NCBI GenBank assembly: GCA_000507305.1
Contig: DF239862.1
Coordinates: 29,846-93,845, forward strand
Origin: Breviolum minutum Mf 1.05b.01
Taxonomy: Eukaryota > Sar > Dinophyceae > Suessiales > Symbiodiniaceae
DNA length: 64,000 bases
Direction: 5' to 3'
Shown in pieces: positions 11,925 through 23,169 of the stretch. The stretch's first letter is position 1. Every line of letters starts with the position of its first letter. Below the pieces are notes generated by a model. It was not told the origin of the DNA and did not search any database. It saw nothing but the letters and a program-made list of their open reading frames with translations. The position numbers and the translations under genes were made by a program.

Positions 11925-13050
11925 ATGCGCAATGTGGGTGGAAAAGCTGGTGGCTTCATCAACAAGAAGTTCTTCCATCCTTCTTCCCTGCGCAACCAGG
12001 CAAATGGTGGATGTGTTTTGAGAAGTTGTGGGTGGTTGGAGATTCGTGTAAGAATTTACGCACCGGATTGGAGGTGTTTTGTCTATATTTTGTTAAGACA
12101 TGGTAATTTTATGTAGGGGTTTTACTCACAGTTCTGGAAATTTCTTGGGATTTTTTGTTTAATCGTCAATTTTTTTTTGATCGCTGGAAAGTTCATTTTT
12201 AAACCAAAGCTTATGAAAATATAAATGGAATTTATCAGGATGGATGTCCATTTTCTGTTGAAAGGGCAAAATCCAGTTGATAGGACGGGATTTCTTTTTT
12301 AATTCCTTTTCCAAGGTTAGTTGTTGGTATGATACCCCAAAAGGCCAAAACTTTATTCCAAAGGATGTGCAATTTACGAATTTTTTTCCACGCTTTGCAC
12401 ATGTTCATGTCCCCTTTCTATAGCCTTTAAAGGGGTTTATATCACTTGAAACTTTCATCCACCTGTCTTTTGGGTTTCCATCCCCACAGGGAAAATCAAG
12501 GCTCACGGCTCCTTTCGTTTTTCCAGAGTCCGGGGGTGAGGTATTTTCAAAGTAAGAGCTTCCAAAAAGGGTGTGTTTTTTTTCCCAACAGATATGCTGC
12601 CAGTGAAGTGAGTGTTTGTTTGGTTGAGTTGTTGAAAATGAATGGTGGGTGTGCTATGGGGTGCGAGCGAAACCTTCTAGTGAAGTCAAGATGGGTATCT
12701 CTCAAATTGTGGAAACAACAATCTAAGGAATTTCATGGCAGTTTCAACCCTTTTTTCCCGGCCCTAAGCGGTACTTTCTCCTTCCGGCAACATTTTACAG
12801 CGGCCAACAAGAAGAGTGGTCATTAGAGCTCAACCCCATAAGTGACAACCATATTATTTTGACTGGCTCACTGTTATTGATACCTTGGCTTCTTTTCTTC
12901 ACGGAGGAAGTATGTGGAAGGGGTGCTGGGGGTACATACGTTCGGGGGACCCTGGATGAAGGAGAAGCTGTGGAAAGCTATCACCTCTGATGCGGCTGAG
13001 AAAAGGAAGCAGGATGATCTGGAAAAGGCGGAACTGAGCGGCCTTTCAAT
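11925..13050 (+). CDS. CIR_N-domain protein, 5' part (exons 11925-11999 and 12962-~13050)
   Basis: The first exon opens with ATG and encodes MRNVGGKAGGFINKKFFHP followed by SSLRNQ, 25 codons in all. The second starts after GATGAAG and encodes EKLWKAITSDAAEKRKQDD followed by LEKAELSG. Together they give the CIR_N signature: a short glycine-rich start, N-K-K-x-x-H-P, then N-Q-E-K-x-W-x-A and an E/K/Q-rich helix. Proteins of this type (CIR1, Cwf25 and relatives) are nuclear and linked to pre-mRNA splicing. The phases match (0 to 0). The intron begins with GC (CAG|GCAAAT), a donor known in dinoflagellates. The 3' end of the second exon and all later exons are uncertain; 17,475-17,643 could belong here. 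Confidence 0.55.
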
Positions 13051-13667
13051 GTGGGTTTTGCATGGTTTATCCAAAAATGAAGTGCGCCATTTTAAATGTC
13101 CTATAGAGGCGTATTTGGATTTTTTTCCCAAATAATGATTCAAACTGGGCGTGAACACCCATCCAATGGTTTTTGCCGGGTATTACCTAGTGTGGAGAAT
13201 CCGTGTTAAAAAACCAGGGGATTGATGAAACTTAACTGAGAAGTGTGATGGGATGACAAACCTTATCCTCCCTAAACTATAGCCCCCGAAAATGAATATC
13301 GGTCTGGTGTTCTGGTGGCTATGTTCGTTTCGGGGAGGGCAAGTCGCCGGCAAAGCTTCAAACTCTTTCAACAACTGCAGTGGTTCTCTTTTCAATTTGT
13401 TCTTTTTAAGGCAATCTGGGGTTCAAATCATCACGATATTGCATTTTGACATGCTATCGACAGAACCGAAACACATGCTCGCTATTGATAGATGAATTAG
13501 ATGCTTATGTAAGGCACATTCAATTTTTACCCAACATCTTCTAATGGGATACCATTTTTTTTCCGTTTGTTTTGTTTGAGGTTTTGTTTCCATTTTGTTT
13601 GTTGGGGTGTAAGGCAGGCAGACTGGCAGGCAGGCACGAAGTTTTGGTTCTTGGCGAACTCATCTAG

Positions 13668-13889
13668 GCAAATCGCCATGGCACATCTGCTATTGCTGCC
13701 GCATGGTTGGAGGAAGATGTTTACCAAAGGAGTCCGAGCAGTCTGTGCATACCTGTTGTTTTTTGCGGCTAACTAATCCCCAGCGAACTTGCCTGTGCGT
13801 TGGGTCTCCTCCAGGTTTGCCATCCTGGCTCTTGTTTTGTACAACGATCTGTTTGAAGCTAGAAGTTGGCATGTAGACACTTTGGGCAG
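13668..13889 (+). CDS. Two exon-like blocks of an unrecognised gene (13668-~13729, 13784-13889)
   Basis: The first follows CATCTAG and encodes ANRHGTSAIAAAWLEEDVYQ; its 3' edge is unclear (possibly a GA donor). The second follows CCCCAG, ends at GTCCTG, and contains NLPVRWVSSRFAILALVLYN and a following acidic/aromatic segment. Both read like protein, with biased composition and splice sites, but I do not recognise the family. They lie at the left edge of the more GC-rich stretch that continues to 14.58 kb. Confidence 0.35.
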
Positions 13890-13936
13890 GTCCTGTGTGT
13901 GTGCACATAAAGTTGGTCATGCTCCGCAATCTCTAG

Positions 13937-14578
13937 AATCCGCCCGCTTTTGACATCGGCCCGCCAGGTCATGGCCTGATTCGACGGATCGTTATCGCAA
14001 AGCCCCGAGGCCGTGTTGCCAACCCTTCGTCTTCATCATGCTGTGTCAATCGAGTGAGCAGCCTGTGGAAATCCTGTGCTGACCTGGCCGGGCAAGCCCG
14101 CACAAAGCCATGGCTCCCTTATCCAATTCCGGTGTTGTCAGCGTTGCCGTTGCAATTGTATCCAACAGGTCTGACCGTTCTTCAGCAGCCAGCAAGGTGC
14201 TGTCTCCTGTTCTGTCCAAGCAAAGCTCAGCTTCCTTGGAAGTGGCGGCTACACGCAGACACCATCAATGCTGATGCAGAACTGGAGAACCATGTGCTGG
14301 CCAGTGGGCCGTTTTGTCGTGTGCGTTGCGCATCCCATGTCCATCATGCATATTTTCCCAAAGATTGCAGGTCCCATTCCCGTGGATCCAAGAATGAGCA
14401 TGGATGTTTTGACGCAGGAAGGGTTTTTGTGGGAAGAATGCTGCGGGGGTGGGGCCGGCTTTTTCGTCTCCATTTTTTGATTCGCATGTGCGCTTATGGG
14501 CCAAGGAAAAGTGTTACTCGGTTTCCTTGGCATGACCAGTACCACGTGTGACCTTATGGCTCAAGGAGAGCAAGCATG
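13937..14578 (+). CDS. GC-rich coding candidate, unrecognised, last exon ending at about 14578
   Basis: The local GC content is clearly above the flanks and all three forward frames stay open for long stretches, typical of exon-dense DNA. Frame pieces that look real are MAPLSNSGVVSVAVAIVSNR from 14110, GSGGYTQTPSMLMQNWRTM from about 14240 with a following IPVDPRMSMDVLTQEG, and a final piece MGQGKVLLGFLGMTSTTCD followed by LMAQGEQA and TGA near 14578. I cannot fix the exon joins or name the product. One long frame from 13937 to 14548 is also open and may be the true reading instead. Confidence 0.35.
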
Positions 14579-16316
14579 AAAAGAGTTTTTGTTTCTTTAC
14601 GCGTATTCATTTTCATCATGTAATTTCAAATCTAGCATCTTTAAAGGTTCAACATCATAAACAATAAACATGACCGTAACCATTTTGTTTGAAGACGGTC
14701 TGAGATTGTCTGTATCCAAATTTAATGATTAAAGATCTATTTTCCTTCGACTTTTCCAATAGAGAATGACGTCTTTGTATCAGAATAGTACCTGATTTAT
14801 ATTTACGTTTGGGAGATTTGATTTGATATAATTCACAGAGATCTGCAAGGCAAGAGAAGAAGAAAGGAAAGTGGATGCTTTGAGAAAGGACGGAAGAATC
14901 AAAATGTCAAAGGGGAATCGAACAGTTGCAACCTGCTCATGCTGACCCCATTAGGCAATGAGTCCAACGCTAAAGGGGTTACAGAAGTCATGTCTTAACA
15001 ACCTTCCCAAAGTTTCGTGTCTTGAAGCGGTGGACTGGTGGCCATGACCATGGTGATAGCACTTGAGTCGATCATGGCCTTAAGATCACCCAAAAAGTTC
15101 TGTTTCGATCAATTATCCACCAACATCTTGATGTTGTAGCTCTGAATTTGTATCTATCTACGTCTATGTAGCCTAGCCACCACCACAATCAATGAAAGTG
15201 GGGTAGGTCAAGGAGTGTGTGGTATGAACTGTAATCTGAATTTTCATTTTTCACGTTCTCATGTTTTCGCATGCGATCAATACCATGAAAGGTCAAATCG
15301 GGTTGAAACCAATATCCAAGGGCACGAACAGACCAGCGAACAGCCTTTCAAACCCTTGTCATGACCATGTGAAAAAAAATGATCGCATGATCCTGTTGAA
15401 AAAAGTTAGACGTCGGATTTTTCTAATAAACCTTTGTGGATTCGCATAAAGGTGCAAAAAGTGCACTGTTGATTTTTTTCCACTAAAGTATGATATTTCA
15501 CCGCACTCAAACCACTCATTCCCTTTTCGTTTGGTCAGTTGCTGCCTCCTTGGTGTTTCCAAAGGTAGAACCCTCCAACGTACTTAATATAGTTCAAACA
15601 AAAGTACATAGCTATATACCTTCTTCATCAACTGGTTTTTTCAGGTGGTATTGTCAGGATATGCGTAGGTTCAAACGCTTAAATTTCAATATGTAAATTG
15701 GGTTTTTCAATCGCTTTTTGTCCGTCCTTGCCCGGACAAAATTCCATCAGGAGATGTACTTGGCAGGGCAATCAAAGAGTGCTATGACACTTGGCTGCAA
15801 TTGGAATTGCAGTGGATTGGAGGTCCGTATAGTGTTTTGCTTTTGTGGACTGTTATGATATGCTATGACTAGGTTTTATGTCTATTTTTTGGATGTTCTG
15901 CATGTTTGCTTGGAACTTCGAACGCATGGTAACTAAACCTTAGTCTAGCTAGCTGTTTATTTTGAAGGATACTGGGAGGATAATTCGATTGAAAAATTGC
16001 ATGATGTCTTACCGTCAGGATTTAGAAACTACTTCTGGTGCTTTTGCTCTCGATTACAAAGCAACAAAAACAATAACGTAAACCTATCCTTTCACTAGCA
16101 GCCTTGAATATCCAGATTCACGCATACCAACTAGGTGTCAAGATTTGCCTTCCACTGTGGATGCATAAAAATTCTGCAGCAGTTGATGTGGTAAATACCC
16201 CAGTCGCAGTTTTGGTTTAACCTTTCCAACTCGCGCAGGTCTTTGTCTATCCAGGGTACGTGTATATATATAGATTGCCGGCACCATTGATAACAGTACT
16301 CCGGTTGCTATGACTG

Positions 16317-16385
16317 CATCATCATCGTCATCATCATCATCATCATGATAATGATAATGATAATGATAATGATAATGATAATGAT
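16317..16385. repeat. Compound CAT / GATAAT microsatellite
   Basis: About ten CAT units, one of them CGT, run directly into about six and a half GATAAT units, so the two halves are partly complementary in sense. Confidence 0.9.
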
Positions 16386-17142
16386 TTCTGAGTACTAGAT
16401 CAGCATCGCCAGCAATTTTCGAAGGGTCTCTTTCCTAAAGCCAACCGACCTTTTCCTAAACTCGTGGTGAGGTTCACTGCCTCTGCCAGCGAGGGCCAAC
16501 AACGTGTCGGGCACTGATCAGGGATGCTGTTGTTGGACAAAGTTTTCCTTTTTCTGTTGGATATTTGCACCTGGATATCGGATGGTATTAAAAGTGAATA
16601 TTGAATATCTCATTTTAAAGAAGCATTAGACGCGTTGTGATGGGCAAGTCCCTGATTTTTTTTGGGTGGGCATCATCAAAAGCGTATGCCTCAAAATCTG
16701 AGAGAACTGCTGGATTTGAATTTCCGCGAATGTGGAGACAACTTCAGGTCAAAACTTCCATAGAATCCTTGATGGATGAAATCTTGCCTAGATTCTGGTG
16801 ATCGTTTTTTGTGACTTTCACCACCCCACCCCTGAAAAAAAAAAGCAGTTGGTGTAGGTTTTTTTCACCTTCATGGGTGAAACATTGCTATAATTTGCCA
16901 TTCATTCAGCAGCGTGGTACATCTAATTTCGATATACCACCTCAATTAGGGTTAATTCAATCAATCCCAGATTCCCTTGTATTCGCGAAGTTCTTTTTCC
17001 AGGGTGGGATCCTGATTTGTATGCCTCACAAAGAGCCCAAAGTGAATTTAGTGTTCATTTGTCTGGCTCAGACTATCCCAAATTGTCTCAACTTATTGCA
17101 GCGTATTTTAGTCTGTCCCAGTTGATCTTACATTGCCGTATA

Positions 17143-17228
17143 GGTGTTTCCAAAAACAGGGGTACCCCAAAATGGATGGTTTTGGTGGAACACCCTATTT
17201 CAATGGATGATTTCAAGTTTTGGAAACA
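17143..17228. repeat. GGTACCCC-type repeat, copy 2
   Basis: It contains GGTGTTTCC, nine bases, and GGTACCCCAAAATGGATGG. TGTTTCCAAAA at 17145-17155 is exactly inverted as TTTTGGAAACA at 17218-17228. Translated, it gives the GVSKNRGTPKWMV string that I recall seeing in many predicted dinoflagellate proteins, where it is better read as a repeat than as a domain. Confidence 0.6.
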
Positions 17229-17474
17229 TCCATATTCAACCCTGGAGATCTCTTATGAGGAGCCCATAACAAATTTGTTTTAGAACCCTATCAGGACGGA
17301 CGACCCTACAGGGGAATTTGCTACATCATATAGGCCCCATGCTTTTTGTTGGGAGTTCCTACAATGTGTCTTTGTTGATCTCTGAAAGGTCCCTTTTAGG
17401 CACTTTTTCGCTTTTTCTTAAGAAATCATGGAAATCGAAGGGATTTCTTACTGTAATGGGATTCCTATCACAAG

Positions 17475-17643
17475 AGGTGCCTTCGAAAAAAAACACCGGA
17501 TGATGCCATCGCCGATTTGGCAAACCTGCAGGGTCGCCTTCGGCCCCTCGTTCCCCCTTGTCAGGGCACCTTTGAACAAATCAAAGCACATCGCGAACTG
17601 AAACGACGAAAAGAGCTTCTCAAGGCGTTGATGAAAAGGGAAG
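17475..17643 (+). CDS. Exon of a basic, helical protein, unrecognised
   Basis: The block follows ATCACAAG and ends at GTGAGT. It encodes 56 codons without a stop: RCLRKKTPDDAIADLANLQ, a proline-containing middle with one cysteine, then IKAHRELKRRKELLKALMKR. The basic, Leu/Lys-rich end suggests a helix or nuclear segment. Composition and splice sites make it one of the firmer unassigned exons. It may be a later exon of the CIR_N gene. Confidence 0.5.
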
Positions 17644-18609
17644 GTGAGTGGTGAGTGGTGAGTGATCCAAAATATGGGGGTTGGGTTTTTCGTAGGGAAT
17701 GAAATACTAGCCAGTTTAATTACAATGAATTTTTAAGGATCCCCACTAAGCAACCAGGATACTTAATGGAATGTCGCAAGGGTTTTGATTCACCGCAGAG
17801 GTGGCTTGAACAGCCAGAGGCTGGAACTCATGGAACCCCAAATTTGGTGGTTGGTAGATGTTTCTCCTGTTCTAAGGGGAAAACAAATTCAGATTCCATG
17901 TTGGTTTTCGCGGGTGTAGGTTGTTTACCGCATTTTCCATCTTAATGTAATGTGGTTTTACGGAGGAAATGCGGTTGTTCCAAGTTCAATGCAGTCCAGC
18001 GGTGCATCAAAAAGCAGATAGGGTGGTGCAGCTGCGCAGCAAGCGAAGCAAAGCAAAGAGGAGGTGCTTTTCCTCCCAAGATAAACTGGCCGGTTGTGGT
18101 GGCGTTGGTAAAAGTTTGAACAAAAATAACCTACATAGCAATGGAAAATCTACCATTTTGATGGTACTCACCAGGAAAGATTGGGATTCTCCATGGCTAT
18201 GTTAGTTAAACCCGGAGGGTACATCCCTGGACGAGATCAAAAGTAGATGACAACTTCTCCACCTCACACAATGCCGCAAATAAACCGTAAAAGTTTCTAG
18301 TAGTAGAGAGGGTACTTTGAACAAAAAAGTCGTTGAGGGTGGCGGAGGTGAAAAGGTGAAATCTTGAGGTCTTTCTTTGATCATTTCATATGCCTAAGAT
18401 GACATCACTAAGCAGTACCCAACGATGCCATACATCAATCTGGGTATACCTTGAGTGTATCCTTGTCCCTTTTTGTCGGTTCTTAGTAAGGTCCCTTTAT
18501 GAATCTGCACTATTCATAAATCATTTGGAACATTTACGAAAACCTTAAAGAGACCTCAGCCGGAGAAAGATCGTTTAGTAGGGCAATCTTACCTCAAATT
18601 CAGCCTAAG
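17644..18609. other. Intron left of the retrotransposon
   Basis: It contains one fold-back element (18127-18208) and a possible short exon at about 18022-18081 reading GGAAAQQAKQSKEEVLFLPR after CAGATAG, without a clear donor. Nothing else is supported. Confidence 0.4.
18127..18208. repeat. Fold-back element, AACATAGC family
   Basis: The left arm TAACCTACATAGCAATGG pairs with the right arm CCATGGCTATGTTAGTTA across about 80 bp. Arms of the same sequence recur at 2554, 7626 and 30160. Confidence 0.6.
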
Positions 18610-18614
18610 GAATC
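18610..18614. other. Target-site duplication GAATC, left copy
   Basis: GAATC directly abuts the left LTR and is repeated directly after the right LTR at 26979-26983. Five bases is the usual Ty1/copia target duplication. Confidence 0.9.
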
Positions 18615-18863
18615 TGTAGCAGATGCACAGGGATTGGGCTCTTAGTCTAGATTGCTTCACAATCAAACCACACAGCTGCAAACGAAGTGCGCCAAGCACT
18701 GCAAATCTTTTTGAGCGCAGAGCTCAAGATCCGACCATCCGAAGGCCAAGTGACAGGCACAAAAAGGGGCCCCTTCTGAGCCGAGATTTCCAAGACACTA
18801 CCAAGATTCAAAGGTTGTCGATGTACATGAATGATGACCTGATGCAAGAGTGAATCAGTTGCA
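18615..18863 (-). repeat. 3' LTR of the copia element
   Basis: On the minus strand it runs from TGCAACTGATTC to ATCTGCTACA. It is identical to the other LTR except at 18646. No purine tract is visible just upstream of it on the element's sense strand: the adjacent sense sequence ends TTTTGTCCCTGG. Confidence 0.95.
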
Positions 18864-18892
18864 CCAGGGACAAAAGAAGTCAGGTCATCGGT

Positions 18893-21850
18893 CTACGGCT
18901 TCAGAAGAGGTCCTTGAGAAGGATCATATCCCGCACAGCAATTGGCTAAAATTGCCGGGGACGGCTGCAAATCGGCTTCAGGTAGTTCACCAGCATTGAG
19001 TGCACGCAGCATGGAAAAGTGCTGCCAGAACACTGCATCTTCATAGGCTCCAGCAGATTTCAAAGGTGGGCTGAAATCTCCAATGGCATCATCTACCTTT
19101 TGAATTGCAGTCTTTCCAGTTCTGCGATTCTTCTTGGCAGCAATGAAGTTGGGATCAAAGGCTATAGACCATAGCCGTGTCCGAAGGTATTTCACCAAGC
19201 CTTCGCGGGATTCAGCTCTTTTCTTTGTAAAGCCATCTGCAAGGTCATAGTCAGAGGCCAACCAACGAAGTTCACATCCAACCCTCTTGAGGTTGTCTCT
19301 CAATTGGAAGGCTTGCAATGCAGCCCTCATGTTGCTAAGTCCCAACAAGGGACTCTCATTGAACTCCACTGCATCATAGCCACCACGAGAATCGGTGCAA
19401 AGAACTCCGCGAATTAGTCCAGCCTGGTTCTCGGCAGTCTCGACCAAGTCCACGCGACGATCTGAGCGTAGACACCCAGCTCCATGTAGCTCAGACCACA
19501 GCATTCTCACTCGAAAATTCTGGTCTTCAGCCTCCAAGATGCTCTGCACTTCGGCATCATTGGATCCAATGGCTTTCCGCTTCAATTTCCAGCTCCTCCA
19601 TGAAAGCAAAACCATAGGTGTCACCTTACCAGTAAGAGCTTCAGGACCACTGGCTAAAGTGAGCATTCCACCTGTTGAATCTCCCTTCGGTCTGTTTGCA
19701 TGAGCCTGATCGCCCATGGAAATGAAGACTACATCGGTCCAATGATGTACTCCAGGAAGTTTCTGAAATTCCAGGTGAAAAGGCTCTTGACGAACCTCAG
19801 AAACCATTTGCTGAATTTCTCTTGCTGTAGCCAAAGTTCCTGATGTGACCACTTCGGTGAGAAGTAGGTTGCAGCGGGCACATAACTGAGGTTGAGTCTG
19901 AATGGCCAACCATTGAAGTCCACCTAGGGCAGTGCGACATGCTGCAACTTCTGCAGGTCGAAGAGCTCCTTCTTGCCTCACTCGGTCAGCAGGAATCTCA
20001 ACGTCAGGAATGGTCTCGATGTAGGCATCCTGATCAATCACAATCTTGAAAGTTCCATCAGGATTGCGAACAGTCTTCAGGTCTGTTCCAGCATGGCGGT
20101 AGTTGGAGCGTTTTGCTGTACCCCACTTGTAGGCTGAAAGGATCTTGGCATAGATGGCTGACCACTCCTCAGAATGAGGATCTCCTGTGCAGTGAAAATC
20201 ATCCACGTGGCCACCCATCTGAGCACCAAGTTCCACCAGGGTCTTGTGGAGAGATAGCCAAAGTCCTCGAGGTGCAGTGGTAGAGCCATAGACATTGCGA
20301 TTGATACGGAGAACACCATCATCCGATACACCAAGTGCTTGTCTAAGCTCTTTCACTCCAGTTGTCCAAATCTCCTGATCAGCTTCCGTAGGTTGAGTTT
20401 GAAGGAACGCAGTGGCCAGGTCCAAGCCATGTAGTTCCCATTGATTCTGAACCGAAAGCTGGTAGATCAAATTTCGACCAATCATGCTCTGAACTGGAGC
20501 AGCAGTTTTGAAAGAAGGATCCAGAAGAGAAGGGTGTTGAAATCCAAGTAGGACGATTCTTGCCTTAGCTTTCTTGGATCCATCTCGAGTCAAAACGGTC
20601 GAAGGATTGCTGGAGGCTTCAGCTTTTGCTTCATCAAGCTCATCAGGTGGTGTAGATTTCCAAGTCAGAACCCACCGAGCTTTGATGATACGATTGCTAC
20701 CAAATGCTCGCTTGATCTCGTCGTCGTCAAGGCATTTGCGAACGGCCTCATTCTTCAGGAAGCTGTCCACTTCTTTCATCTTAGCTCTTGCAAAGAGGTC
20801 CTTTTCCAAAGAGCTGAGACGTTCCAAGCGAACCTCAGAGTTGTTCATCTTCTTGGTCATGTAGAGGATGGGGTTTCTTTCCAGCATCTTCCTTTGTCGA
20901 TGGCTTCCGACATGGAAGGAAAACTCAATGGTCAGCACCTCCTCACAGTCCATCAAAGCTGAATAGACATCCATGAAGGTCGATTCATGTTGCGCTTCTG
21001 CAGCAAGACATTCAACCCAGGAAATGTCATAGTCAAGGTTCCGAGGTCTCTTAGATTCAGGTGCTTCAGGATGAGGTTGCGACGAGGGCTCATAGTCATT
21101 CACTGACTGGGAAGCTGGAAGATCACCTGGAAGAGGTGAAGGCGGAAGATCAAGTCCAGTATGGGGATCAAGTCCAGTTGATCCTGAGCTCGGTGCACCA
21201 AGTCCAAGTGCAGGGCCAAATCCAGGCCCAGAAGTCGAAGAGCTCGAACCTCCAAGTCCAAGAGGTGATGAACGATGGATTGTCTTCCAATCCTCAGGTT
21301 TGAAGGTCTTCTTTGAATGTGCTCGTCGAGCAGGAATCATGGTGCTATCATCAGGTTGTTGAGGTAAATGTGGCATCTCCGTCTCCTCCTCCGCAGGCAT
21401 CTCTGAAGTGATGTCCTCATACTCACGCTTGGGCGTGAGATCAGCAAGAGACTTCCATCGAGTGGGGTCCTCCTTGTGGTTGAGGTCGTGGTGCAGTTGC
21501 TCCGTAGGTGTGACAGGTCTCACGGAATGAACACTGCATCGAAGAAGCTTGCCATGCATCAAAACCCAAACGATGTGTCGACGAGGATTGTCAGCATCTT
21601 GGTGAGGAAGAAGTTCAGTCAAAATGACTCTGCCAGGTCCAACCCATGAAGGTTTGGAAGCTCTTTTAGTCCCACCACGAGGTCCTTGATGAACATGTGC
21701 TGGTAGAACTTGTCGCCACACCATCACCAAATCAGCCACCTTGAAGTCACGAAGTGGTTGACGAACACGGGAATTGCCAAGCCTAACCAAGATTCGTTGA
21801 GATCGGGTCTTGTTGGCAATCTGTTCTGCTCGAAGTCTAGAAGCTGTCAA
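18893..21850 (-). pseudogene. copia Pol: integrase tail, reverse transcriptase and RNase H
   Basis: Open frame of about 985 codons, in frame with sequence upstream to about 21,950. Residues 1-120 are the integrase C-terminal region. Residues 150-275 are a Ser/Pro/Gly-rich linker. The reverse transcriptase starts near ARWVLTWK (391-398), with its first catalytic Asp in LDLATAFLQ (residue 477) and the YxDD-type box as HVDDF (548-552). RNase H acidic residues are seen in SMGDQAH, SNDAEVQ, CTDSRGGYD and SDYDLADGFTK. LGAQ (541-544) runs straight into MGGHVDDF, whereas copia enzymes carry roughly 20-35 residues between these points, so an in-frame deletion near base 20,221 is likely and would disable the polymerase. 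The frame stops at TGA or TAA about 30 bp inside the 3' LTR. Confidence 0.85.
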
Positions 21851-23169
21851 GTTGGCAAAGGTGGCACGGTCACTAAGCTGAGAAAAGGTTCGGTAGTCCT
21901 CCTCCGAAATGGTGTAGTCACGGCCAAATGCCCACTGGTGTGGAGTATGTATATCCCTGAAACATGTTCGGTTGAATTCAACGCCGAAGCTGCCAAGATG
22001 ATTGAAATTGTTGGATCACCTTGAAGTTCTGTATGGATGCAGGTTGCGGTATGCTTGAGATCTTTCCCAGATTTTTCAACCAATCCATGTGCCCAAGGCT
22101 CTTTCTCAGCGGGAAAGGGAAGCTCAATGCCTGCTTCCTGACAAAATTCACTAAGCTCTCGAGAAGTGAAGGTCTTCGCATTGTCGGCAACGATGATGCG
22201 AGGCTTGGGATATACAGCTAGCCATCCTTGTGAGAAGGCCTTGATGATCATCTCGGAGGTCTCATGCTTGATGGTGGTCACTGGAAAGGGTTCCATCAAG
22301 GGATACACCACACGAAGTCGAGTTGCCATATCCACCATAAGTAGAAATTTCAGTTTGGAAGGCTTTCCAGGAATGGTCCATTCACTCACATCCATCCCCA
22401 CGGCTTCCCAAGGTCCAAACTGAGCATGAGTTGCTACAGGTGGCACATTGTTACTGGAAATCCCACCGGGTTTAAGGCTCTCACAGGTCGGGCATTTGAA
22501 GTCCAATGCCATCTTCACCTTCCAAGATTCCATGTTCGCCTCCTTGACGATTCGAGCTAGGTTGCGGCTCGAACAGTGACCAGCAGCACGATGAAAATGA
22601 TGAAGACGTGCATTCCAACGATCACGATCTTGGGAAGTAGGAGGTAGATCCATTGCCGTAGTTGAAGGACTGGGTGCGTTCATTTCGGACTCTAACCCGG
22701 CACCCAAATGCACACCTGAAAGTTCAACAGGAAGGGCATCCTCAAAAGAGTCCAAGTGAGGTGAATCAGCATGTTGCATCAAACGAAGCTGTTTGGTTGA
22801 TGTCAACTGACTAGCCCAAAAACGAGCTAGTGCCTCGCAAAGCTTCCAAGGGTAGTATGCACTCCTGCTAGTCTCAACGCCTTCAATGTGACAATGGCAA
22901 TGGTTCTTGGTGCGTACCTTGGCTCTGAACTGTTGATGAAAATGGTCATCATTAGTTTTGACCATCCACTTCTTCAGCATCAGTTCACCGTGCGATGAGC
23001 GAAGTCCATAGGCACATCCATCAACACGGCATTGATGCCAATCCATCCCATGCTTTTCCAAAAGTGCTTGAAGTGCGAGTAGTGGACGTTGTTGCCATCC
23101 ATCACAAGGAAACGGCCACTCCCAGTAGATGAGAATGTCCGGGTCTTCTTCAATGGCCTCAGCAAGAAA
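21847..23169 (-). pseudogene. copia Pol: end of methyltransferase-like domain and integrase
   Basis: The frame is open from the TGA at 23170 down to 21847. Numbering from the codon at 23061, the first 90 residues complete the upstream extra domain (Cys/His-rich, HCHCHIEG). The integrase zinc-binding site is H157, H162, C190, C193 (HRAAGH ... CPTC). The catalytic triad is D224 (GMDVSEW), D293 (VADNAKTF) and E329 (GLVEKSGKD), with exactly 35 residues between the second Asp and the Glu, the classic D,D-35-E spacing. After residue about 370 the frame slips: sequence matching the usual continuation (HTPHQWAFGRDYTISEEDY) is found in the next frame from about 21,950. Confidence 0.85.

Larger units (their letters stand above)
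14579..17474. other. Intergenic or intronic DNA, no supported exon
   Basis: AT-rich sequence with many T and A homopolymers. It contains a compound microsatellite (16317-16385) and a GGTACCCC-type repeat (17143-17228). I see no block with both splice signals and protein-like composition. Confidence 0.45.

Noticed and set aside
14537-14557. ACCTTATGGCTCAAG resembles the 3' half of the dinoflagellate spliced leader (a relic of mRNA retroposition)
   Set aside because: The same bases read in frame as CDLMAQG within a likely terminal exon, and the upstream half of the leader does not match.
18623-18853. Identical small open frames at both ends of the copia element
   Set aside because: They lie in the LTRs and are duplicates by structure, not genes.
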